A DNA stretch of 10,116 nucleotides, from contig JAHELQ010000166.1 in NCBI GenBank assembly GCA_024644125.1, positions 1-10,116 of the forward strand, read 5' to 3'. This stretch comes from Candidatus Aminicenantota bacterium. Lineage in GTDB: Bacteria; Acidobacteriota; Aminicenantia; UBA2199. A model generated the notes under the pieces. It searched no databases. It was not told the origin of the DNA and worked only from the letters and a program-made list of their open reading frames with translations. Both the position numbers and the translations under genes were made by a program. This document shows positions 6,701-10,116 of this stretch, in pieces; within the stretch, counting starts at the first letter, position 1, and each line of letters starts with the position of its first letter.

Positions 6701-8788
6701 GTTCCGGGAGAGATTCTGGTCTCGGGGGCGGGTGTGTGCCGCGGCTATCTGAATCGGCCGGAATTGACCGCGGAAAAATTCACCGGAGAGCCGCGCCTCT
6801 ATAGATCTGGAGATCGGGGGCGGCTGACCGCCGGGGGCGAGCTGGAATATTTCGGCAGGATCGATAAGCAGGTGAAAATTCGCGGATACAGGATCGAGCC
6901 CGGGGAAGTGGAAGCTGCCCTGCGAAGGTATCAGGGGGTTGAGGACGCGTTGGTCCGGGTCATTGCAACCGAAGAAGGCGATAGATTATTGTGCGCATAC
7001 GTGATTCCCGGCCATGATCTAGAATCCGTTAGAGGCTTTTTGTCGGAGCTGCTCCCATCATATATGGTACCTTCGTATTTTGTGCCGATGAAGGCGTTTC
7101 CTTTAACGTCCAATGGAAAACTGGATATGCAGGCGTTGCCCGACCCTCTGGAAAATGCGCCCGTCTCTTCTCTGGAACCGAAAGATCCTATCGAGGTTGC
7201 GTTGGCGGATATTTTCGGGCGGGTGTTGGATATCGATTCCTCCATCATCGGACGGGACAGCGGTTTTTTCGAATTAGGAGGCCATTCGCTCAAGGCCGTG
7301 ACTCTCGCCAATGTCATTCATCAGGAACTGAACGTAAAACTCCCCATTCATGCAATTTTTCAATCCCCGACTGTGAGCGGGTTGGCCCTGGAAATCAAAA
7401 AAAGAGACCGGACGCGTCTCGATATGATTCCCGCTCTCGAACCGCGTGAGTATTATGCATTGTCTTACACTCAAAAAAGAATGTGGGTGCTCCAGTCCCG
7501 GGATCCCCGGAGCGCGGCCTTCAATATGCCGGACCAGATCGCTTTTGATCGTCCGCTGAATATGGATGTAGTAAAACGTTCTTTTAAATTGTTAGCCGGC
7601 CGGCACGAGAGCGTGAGAACCCACTTGTGCAAAGTGGAAGGAGAAGTAGTGCAAAAGATCTTGCCGGCAGTGGACATTCCTATTGAGGCTATCGATCTTT
7701 CAGGCCTTTTGGGAGAAGAGTTGAAGCGGAGTCTCGACAACATCTGGAAATATGAGTCTGAGACCGGCTTTGATCTGTACCGGGCGCCATTGATGCGGGT
7801 GAAGGTCATAAAAATTGATGACAATGACTGGCATGTACTCTTCAATATCCACCATTTGGTGTCCGACGGTTGGTCGATGGAGGTTTTGAAACGGGATTTT
7901 GTCGAAATATATGAAGCGCTTGATCTCGGACGGGAACCTGAATTGGAATCTCCGGTCATCCAATACAAAGATTATGCCGATTGGCATAACCGGATGTTGG
8001 ATAACCGAAAAAAACTCGACGAAGCGTTGGCGTTCTGGCGCAACCATCTAGCCGGCCCTCTACCGGTTCTGAATTTACCCTATGATTCTTTTCCCGGACA
8101 TACGAAATCCCGTGCCGGCGCGGCATTCCGCATGGTTTTAGGAGAAGAGGCCAGCGGGAAATTGAAAGAATTGGCGTTGCGGCAAAACTGCAGTTATTTT
8201 ATGGTGATGGTTGCCGCGGTGAACCTGTTGTTGTCTCAATTGCGCGAACAGGACGACATTCTAATCGGGCTTCCAGGCGCAGCCCGCGAGCATCCGGATT
8301 TGCGGCAAACCGTGGGCCTGTTTGTCAACACGCTGGTGCTTAGGACCCGCCTCCAGCGCGATACGCCTTTCCTCGAGTTTCTGGGAAAAGTCAAGGCAGA
8401 CACCATGAAGATACTGGAATACCAGGGATTCCCACTGGAGTTGATTGTAGACGAATTGGGCGTCGAATACCCGCAATTCTCGATGTTTTTCAATATGCTC
8501 AATATGGCGGATAGCGACGAGGTGCTTCCCGATTGCCAGTCCTTTCATATGCAGGGGGTGCAGGATGCCAAATTCGATCTGGAATTTTATATCAAAGAGT
8601 ACCGGAACGGGACAGTGATCCTGTGTACCTATTTCAGAGAACTATTCCTGCCGGAAACCATCGAGAAGATTTGCGCCCGGTTTGTAGCCATTCTTGAAAA
8701 GATCGCGGAAGATCCAATGTTATCCCTAAAGGAATACAGAGCAAGTAAAAAGAAGCCGAAAATTTTGAAAAAAAAGGAGTCCCTTTGA
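2..8788 (+). CDS. Multimodular non-ribosomal peptide synthetase, 5'-partial: (A)-PCP-C-A-PCP-C-A-PCP-C
   Basis: Cytosolic megasynthase that activates amino acids as adenylates, loads them onto phosphopantetheine arms and joins them into a peptide. The frame is open from the left edge, so the true start lies upstream; the stop is TGA at 8786-8788. Residue numbers used here and below count from the in-frame codon at nt 23, and seven more residues are visible before it. Domains in order: end of A1 (to ~255), PCP1 (~262-332, Ser298), C1 (~352-795, HHxxxDG at 488-494), A2 (~818-1332), PCP2 (~1338-1412, Ser1378), C2 (~1432-1873, HHxxxDG at 1560-1566), A3 (~1884-2376), PCP3 (~2387-2458, Ser2422), C3 (~2476-2905, HHxxxDG at 2610-2616) and a basic tail. 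There is no epimerase, methyltransferase, heterocyclization or thioesterase domain. It ends in a C domain with no A domain behind it, and it is translationally coupled to the next NRPS gene. The family assignment is certain; the product is not known. Confidence 0.97.
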   Translation, partial: SFITCSPLLLNELNGIAAFGGRELLRTMRIFISGGDVLRKEYVRELMTIGVVYNTYGPTETTVCATYQRCDEELDENVPIGSPIRHYRVAIVDSRMNLLPVGLPGEICIGGPALAEGYLNRPELTAEKFVHVDILGFGETELYRSGDRGVIGPGGVVHFLGRIDRQVKIRGYRIELAEIEHRLLRHPAVRDAALAVHGVNDDLSLCAYIVGDGGGDIDWRGFLERSLPSYMIPSVFLPIDKIPRTPGGKVDRNRLPRPESLYETVVAPPRNETEAAMLDVWAGVLGVEPQKIGIDSNFFESGGHSLKATRLAHRLNKRFAASLELRDIFSYPTIRQLADRMEETGQEVAVPIHNVEKLDYYDLSYAQRRLWILCQFEEDSTAYNMPGAFFFKGDLDIDAFREAVGNLALRHESLRTVFMMKNGIPGQRIIAGDEFVPPVEVIDIRHIDADAREEAGRRLYIKTANSPFDLERGPLFLFKLVCLEAGTYLVIFNIHHIVNDGWSQGVINRELAFFYNRAVGGGDDGEDLPPLDLQYKDYAAWHNQLIEDDHFHSCGRYWLEKLKDKPTGLELPIDFPRPPIQTFNGKRILRIIDARRSATLDSMCVENGATLFMGLMNLLSIFLHRYTGQPDILIGAPIAGRSREELQPLVGFLVNTLVYRFSVTGEASFVQLLASARRETLDCYRYQDYPFDLLVEELGLERDLSSSPLFNVMLAHNNATNETRGLNMTGVTVEGFPHTGDVNISKFDLIFFLDEMDDRIFLTLEYNTDLFREETIRRMADNFTTLVSSAVGAPHDPVNTLQLLHSDELRMVVRQFNGDRLDFPQTTVPQMFLRQAGMTPDLTAVVHDDKTGKCRVTYGELSLRARRLAVHLGRHYNVGPGSIVGVSMDRGIELVIALWGIMISGAGYVAIDPNYPPERVAHILEDSDTRLIVTDNGSPHLLEQYTGEIIVLPDEWERMPSTAGDFQPPCNRMDDILYVIYTSGSTGTPNGAVLSHGILANLVLWQHRASGIAEDLRCLQFTSVNFCVSFQEIAATLTGGGQVHMIGDIERQDIVYLMEFLAAQCIELLYLPFSYLNFLFNQSDRLDSGFRHSLKHIVTAGEQLKITTGLKRFLDANPHLRLHNHYGSSEMHVVSSYSLDGASAAKTPVPPAGKPVANTDIFILDEHRNPVPVGVWGELCIAGSYEVLGYINNRQLTDKKLLRHPQLSSGGKRLYLSGDLGRWLPDGNIEIKGRKDSQVKIRGFRIELGEVESRILAIDGVKECVVVVKDLNSGEGEYGGSVKKELLGYVVLEGIDIEHIKHVLAAQIPKYMIPLFVCLETLPLMPNGKVDRDRLPEPDVSVIDGYVAPTGAIEKELVDIWSEILKIPASAIGVQADFFQSGGHSLNATIMVSRIHQRLDVRLPLTEVFKAPTVAELAGLVKTARKVAFTPAQPVEKRDYYPCSSAQRRLLFLQQMEPGTVGYNIPGVMMVEGPLDLSLLQNTFSSLVQRHESFRTTFILKEGVEPVQRIHDVVEFGLEAFAHEGQDGMEGVVQRFIRPFDLASPPLLRVATAQLAQRRFLLMIDMHHVIADGVSTGIMVREFMNLYAGGSLPGLALHYKDYSLWQNSDDRRQELSLQKKFWQAQFADPIPVLELPLDHPRPAMQSFSGSNYFFNAPDVDVDSLLRIADANRATPFMALLSLFYIMLSKISGQEDIIVGTPVSGRTHADFVHIIGMFVNTLPLRNNPEGDKTFVQFMEEVRDNTIAAFDNQQFPFEEMVECLEVKRDTSRNPLFDVVFSLQNFDDGGSELPPEGFVTGDYTIRPLSFKGTVSKFDFTFTARLLDSGAAFNIEYCTALFNEDTIARFADYFLNVLSLAAEYPETSLDQIEILPEEEQKRILDLCNTTTAPFPDQETLHRLFSRQAQARPEAVAVTIPEEGFVTYGDLDILSGRLAHTLRLRGVAADAIVGLIMDRSAFMIVAVLGILKAGGAYMPIDPNYPADRISYMLSDSAAQLAVTQRDLSLRIDFAIDKVFEDDLDDALDVTSFVSCDNSPGDLAYVIYTSGTTGKPKGSLIQHNNVVSLMFHQPYPFDFSHHDVWTLFHSYCFDFSVWEMYGALLYGGRLVMVSSDSARDPGQFLEILEREQVTVLNQTPSSFYNIATQSRDYQTLRLSLRYVIFGGEALKPSKLRYWRDRFRDIRFINMYGITETTVHVTFKEIRDEDILLDSKSIGLPLATLNVLIADRNSRLLPVGVPGEILVSGAGVCRGYLNRPELTAEKFTGEPRLYRSGDRGRLTAGGELEYFGRIDKQVKIRGYRIEPGEVEAALRRYQGVEDALVRVIATEEGDRLLCAYVIPGHDLESVRGFLSELLPSYMVPSYFVPMKAFPLTSNGKLDMQALPDPLENAPVSSLEPKDPIEVALADIFGRVLDIDSSIIGRDSGFFELGGHSLKAVTLANVIHQELNVKLPIHAIFQSPTVSGLALEIKKRDRTRLDMIPALEPREYYALSYTQKRMWVLQSRDPRSAAFNMPDQIAFDRPLNMDVVKRSFKLLAGRHESVRTHLCKVEGEVVQKILPAVDIPIEAIDLSGLLGEELKRSLDNIWKYESETGFDLYRAPLMRVKVIKIDDNDWHVLFNIHHLVSDGWSMEVLKRDFVEIYEALDLGREPELESPVIQYKDYADWHNRMLDNRKKLDEALAFWRNHLAGPLPVLNLPYDSFPGHTKSRAGAAFRMVLGEEASGKLKELALRQNCSYFMVMVAAVNLLLSQLREQDDILIGLPGAAREHPDLRQTVGLFVNTLVLRTRLQRDTPFLEFLGKVKADTMKILEYQGFPLELIVDELGVEYPQFSMFFNMLNMADSDEVLPDCQSFHMQGVQDAKFDLEFYIKEYRNGTVILCTYFRELFLPETIEKICARFVAILEKIAEDPMLSLKEYRASKKKPKILKKKESL
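806..1018 (+). other. Peptidyl carrier protein PCP1
   Basis: Thiolation domain that carries the residue activated by A1. The phosphopantetheine attachment motif FFESGGHSLKA lies at 291-301, with the modified serine at 298 (codon TCG, nt 914-916). The motif is canonical, so the domain should be functional. Confidence 0.95.
1076..2407 (+). other. Condensation domain C1 (LCL-like)
   Basis: Forms the peptide bond between the chain on PCP1 and the residue on PCP2. All core motifs are present: C1 LSYAQRRLWIL (356-366), C2 RHESLRTVF (403-411), C3 HHIVNDGWS (488-496, catalytic second His 489), C4 YKDYAAWHN (528-536), C5 ILIGAPIAGRS (625-635), C6 VGFLVNTLVYR (643-653) and C7 RDLSSSPLFNVML (695-707). 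The SxAQxRLW start and the HHxxxDGWS active site fit the class that accepts an L-configured donor. Confidence 0.92.
2474..4018 (+). other. Adenylation domain A2, proline-like pocket lacking Asp235
   Basis: Full-length A domain with several off-consensus motifs. The pocket by eye (GrsA numbering) is Cys235 (residue 1020, codon TGC at 3080-3082), Val236, Gln239, Tyr278 (1063), Val299 (1091), Ala301, His322 (1118), Val330, Val331 and Lys517 (1322). This is the proline pattern DVQ..AHVVK with Asp replaced by Cys. Motif A3 reads YTSGSTGTPNG (974-984), so the usual PKG lysine is Asn983. A5 is HYGSSEMH instead of YGPTE, and A6 lacks the usual GxxxRGYL arginine. The A7 Asp (SGDLGRW, 1210-1216), A8 (QVKIRGFRIELGEVE) and the A10 lysine are intact. 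The A8-A10 region carries about ten extra residues near 1265-1278. It may activate an altered substrate, work weakly, or be silent. Confidence 0.9.
4034..4258 (+). other. Peptidyl carrier protein PCP2
   Basis: Thiolation domain of the second module. Its motif FFQSGGHSLNA has the phosphopantetheine serine at 1378 (TCT, nt 4154-4156). It is intact although the A domain before it is atypical, so the module could still be loaded, in cis or in trans. Confidence 0.95.
4316..5641 (+). other. Condensation domain C2 (LCL-like)
   Basis: Joins the chain on PCP2 to threonine on PCP3. Core motifs are CSSAQRRLLFL (1436-1446), RHESFRTTF (1483-1491), HHVIADGVS (1560-1568, catalytic His 1561), YKDYSLWQN (1592-1600), IIVGTPVSGRTH (1689-1700), IGMFVNTLPLR (1707-1717) and RDTSRNPLFDVVF (1759-1771). 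All are canonical. The MHH..xDGVS form is common in LCL domains of Bacillus/Paenibacillus-type synthetases. Confidence 0.92.
5672..7150 (+). other. Adenylation domain A3, predicted L-threonine
   Basis: Complete and canonical A domain: A2 LKAGGAYMPIDPNYP (1959-1973), A3 YTSGTTGKPKG (2035-2045), A4 FDFSVWEM (2080-2087), A5 MYGITETTVHVTF (2177-2189), A6 GEILVSG...GYLNRPELTAEKF, A7 LYRSGDRG (2259-2266), A8 GRIDKQVKIRGYRIE and A10 NGKLD with Lys2366. The pocket is Asp2081, Phe2082, Trp2085, Asn2124, Ile2151, Gly2153, Met2177, Val2185, His2186 and Lys2366, which is DFWNIGMVHK. This is the established threonine code. There is no epimerase downstream, so L-Thr is the default expectation. Confidence 0.93.
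7181..7396 (+). other. Peptidyl carrier protein PCP3
   Basis: Thiolation domain holding the predicted threonine. Its motif FFELGGHSLKA has the phosphopantetheine serine at 2422 (TCG, nt 7286-7288). The motif is canonical. Confidence 0.95.
7448..8737 (+). other. Terminal condensation domain C3, no A domain follows
   Basis: Full-length condensation domain that closes the protein. Conserved: LSYTQKRMWVL (2480-2490), RHESVRT (2527-2533), HHLVSDGWS (2610-2618, catalytic His 2611), YKDYADWHN (2648-2656) and VGLFVNTLVLR (2764-2774). Off consensus: C5 reads IGLPGAARE in place of GTPxxGRxxxE, and C7 reads EYPQFSMFFNML where C1 and C2 have RDxSxxPLFxVxF. It sits directly after PCP3, the place GrsA and TycA use for an epimerase, but it has none of the epimerase-specific motifs and looks LCL-like at its active site. 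Possible roles are condensation with an acceptor supplied in trans, release onto a free amine, modification of the bound Thr, or none. Confidence 0.9.
8768..8776 (+). other. A8 run containing the -1 slippery heptamer A_AAA_AAG at the gene junction
   Basis: Eight adenines (8768-8775) followed by G. Read in the frame of gene 1, the bases at 8770-8776 are A AAA AAG, the heptamer that supports -1 frameshifting in E. coli dnaX. A -1 slip here continues as Gly-Val-Pro-Leu-Ser-Ser-Gln... straight into the frame of gene 2 without a stop. That the site is used is inference; I see no stimulatory hairpin at the usual spacing. Confidence 0.5.
8774..8779 (+). promoter_or_regulatory. Ribosome binding site AAGGAG for the second NRPS gene
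   Basis: A strong Shine-Dalgarno core inside the last codons of gene 1, five bases before the TTG at 8785. It decides the start of gene 2. The nearest ATG in frame (8839) would cut into the first condensation motif, and the GTG at 8809 has no comparable site before it. Confidence 0.8.
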
Positions 8789-10116
8789 GTTCCCAACGAT
8801 TGCAGGATGTGTACAAATTATCCCCCACCCAGGAGGGAATGCTCTTCCATTCCTTGATAGGAAACACAGACGCCGCTTATATCGAACAGATCTGTCTCGA
8901 CTGCCGCGGAACCATCGATGCAAACATCCTCGAAGATAGCTTCAACGTTTTGCTGGAGCGGTATGATATATTGAGGACCGTCTTTCAATACGAAGATCTC
9001 AAACGTCCGCTGCAAATTGTCATGCGGCGGCGAAAAATGACGATTCATACCCAGGATATTTCCTCTCTGGACAACGCCCGGCAAACAGCGTTTTTAGAGG
9101 ATTACAAGTTATCCGTCCGCCGGAAGGGATTCGATCTTTCCCGGGATCTTCTCCTCAAGATCGCCCTATTCGAGACCGGCAACGATACGTATACCCTGAT
9201 TTGGAGTTCGCATCACATCGTAATGGACGGTTGGTGCCTCGGCATATTGTATAAAGATTTGCTGGCCATCTATGCCTCCTTCAAAAACGGCGTCCCTCAT
9301 GGTTTGCCGCCAGTCACCCCATACAAAAAATACATCCAATGGCTGGATAGTCAAAAACAGGGGGAGGCTTTGCAATTCTGGAAGGGCTATCTCGATGGCT
9401 ATGACCGGAAGACCGGCTTTTCCCCCGAGGATGACCGAAAGAGTCCGGGAGAATACATTCATAGCGAACATTTCTGGCGGGCTTCCGATGAACTGAGCGA
9501 TCGGGTGGAAAAAACGGTCACCGACTTGCAAGTGACCTTCAACACCTTCTTTCAAGTTGTTTGGGGAATCCTTCTGCAAAACTACAATTTCACTGACGAT
9601 GTGGCGTTCGGCTCGGTGGTGTCCATTCGTCCGCCGGGGATTCCGGGGATCGAGACCATGGTCGGACTGTTCGTCAACACCGTTCCGACGCGGATTCAAA
9701 CTCTCGACGACCAGCGGTTCGACCGGTTGGCGCGCAGCCTGCACGAGCGGGCCATCGAGGCCAAACCCTACGAGTATGTCTCGCTGGCGGAGACTCAGGC
9801 GTTAACTCCCCTCCGGGAGAATTTATTCGATCATCTCATCAGTTTTCAAAATTTCCCCATCCAGGAGGAGATTAAAAACTCCGGCAGCGACCGGGGAGTT
9901 GAATTTTCCATCGAACGCGTTTTTATCCATGAGCAGACCCACTATGACCTCAATGTGTTGGTGGGGTTCGCCGGGAACCTAACCGTCAAATTTAGTTACA
10001 ACGCGCGCATCTACCCGGATTCGGTGGTGCGAGATCTGGCGCTTCGACTGGAAGGGCTTCTGCGGCAGGTGACGGAAGATTGCCGGCGACAGGTCCTGGA
10101 ATTGGATATTATTCGC
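8785..10116 (+). CDS. Non-ribosomal peptide synthetase beginning with a condensation domain, 3'-partial
   Basis: Second megasynthase of the assembly line; 444 residues are visible and the frame is still open at the right edge. The start is TTG, which overlaps the stop of gene 1 (TTGA, 8785-8788) and lies five bases after AAGGAG, so translation is probably coupled. The visible part is one condensation domain: C1 YKLSPTQEGMLFHSL (10-24), C2 RYDILRTVF (59-67), C3 HHIVMDGWC (143-151, catalytic His 144), C4 YKKYIQWL (180-187), C5 SVVSIRP (277-283), C6 VGLFVNTVPTR (293-303). It ends near residue 440, where an A domain should begin. The N-terminus and motifs closely recall the first C domain of GrsB and TycB, which receives a D-aminoacyl or peptidyl chain from a partner protein. 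No epimerase precedes it here. Domain identity is firm; the stereochemical class is a judgement by motif. Confidence 0.93.
   Translation, partial: MSSQRLQDVYKLSPTQEGMLFHSLIGNTDAAYIEQICLDCRGTIDANILEDSFNVLLERYDILRTVFQYEDLKRPLQIVMRRRKMTIHTQDISSLDNARQTAFLEDYKLSVRRKGFDLSRDLLLKIALFETGNDTYTLIWSSHHIVMDGWCLGILYKDLLAIYASFKNGVPHGLPPVTPYKKYIQWLDSQKQGEALQFWKGYLDGYDRKTGFSPEDDRKSPGEYIHSEHFWRASDELSDRVEKTVTDLQVTFNTFFQVVWGILLQNYNFTDDVAFGSVVSIRPPGIPGIETMVGLFVNTVPTRIQTLDDQRFDRLARSLHERAIEAKPYEYVSLAETQALTPLRENLFDHLISFQNFPIQEEIKNSGSDRGVEFSIERVFIHEQTHYDLNVLVGFAGNLTVKFSYNARIYPDSVVRDLALRLEGLLRQVTEDCRRQVLELDIIR
8800..10104 (+). other. Condensation domain C4 (GrsB/TycB first-C-like, DCL-like)
   Basis: N-terminal domain of the second synthetase. 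Only about nine residues precede its first motif, as in proteins that receive their substrate through a short N-terminal communication (COM) segment. C5 has Ile281 where the family has Gly (SxxSGRP becomes SVVSIRP). The catalytic HHIVMDG is intact. The LSPxQEGMLFHSL and HHIxMDGWC pattern differs clearly from the SxAQxRL type of C1-C3, so it comes from another condensation lineage. Confidence 0.88.

Noticed and set aside
7448..8737. C3 as a true epimerization domain
   Set aside because: The position fits, but the active site is HHLVSDGWS followed by YKDYADWHN and VGLFVNT, as in condensing domains, and I find none of the epimerase-specific motifs.
7448..8788. Thioesterase or reductase release domain at the end of gene 1
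   Set aside because: There is no GxSxG hydrolase motif and no NAD(P)-binding motif. The C fold runs almost to the stop codon.
23..8788. Gene 1 starting at the TTG at nt 23
   Set aside because: The frame is open to the window edge and the residues before nt 23 (SFITCSP) align with the A-domain fold, so this is the interior of a longer gene.
8834..8855. Hairpin (GGAATG / CATTCC stem, 6-base loop) downstream of the slippery run
   Set aside because: It begins almost 60 bases after the heptamer, too far to act as a standard frameshift stimulator, and it encodes the conserved GMLFHSL motif, so it is probably chance.
9166..9744. 192-residue open frame on the - strand
   Set aside because: It is antisense to C4, whose condensation motifs continue unbroken through the same bases. 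There is no motif and no credible start site.

Overview
The window lies inside a non-ribosomal peptide synthetase (NRPS) locus and is coding on the + strand from end to end. It holds two genes, both cut by the window edges. The first enters from the left and stops at 8788. The second starts at a TTG that overlaps that stop (8785) and runs off the right edge. There is no intergenic space. I see no RNA gene, insertion sequence, CRISPR array, terminator or promoter. The many smaller ORFs on either strand are shadows of the NRPS frames.

Layout of gene 1 (2928 visible residues): C-terminal part of an adenylation domain (A1) - carrier protein (PCP1) - condensation domain (C1) - A2 - PCP2 - C2 - A3 - PCP3 - C3, then a lysine-rich tail. 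C3 has no A domain after it. Gene 2 (444 visible residues) opens directly with another condensation domain (C4), of the kind that starts GrsB and TycB, and is cut just where its A domain should begin. The assembly line as read is therefore (A1)-T / C-A2-T / C-A3(Thr)-T / C // C-..., with two condensation domains back to back across the gene junction.

Specificity read from the A-domain pockets (GrsA numbering): A3 gives DFWNIGMVHK, the classic threonine code. A2 gives CVQYVAHVVK, which looks like the proline code except that the amino-group-binding Asp235 is Cys; several other core motifs of A2 are also off consensus. A1 shows only its later positions (TIGTVCK), loosely like the Phe/Tyr pockets. 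The predicted partial product is X - (Pro-like or altered residue) - Thr - ..., and release would occur outside the window.

The places worth a second look are the atypical A2 pocket, the terminal C3 domain standing where GrsA and TycA carry an epimerase, and the junction itself. The junction has an A8 run containing the -1 slippery heptamer A_AAA_AAG in the correct frame, and a -1 shift there would fuse the two proteins without meeting a stop codon.

Organism: uncertain. Base composition is about 50-55% GC by eye, TTG leucine codons are common, and the domains resemble those of Bacillus/Paenibacillus-type NRPSs and of NRPS-rich uncultivated lineages such as Acidobacteriota or Candidatus Aminicenantes. 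That is an impression from sequence style, not a result.
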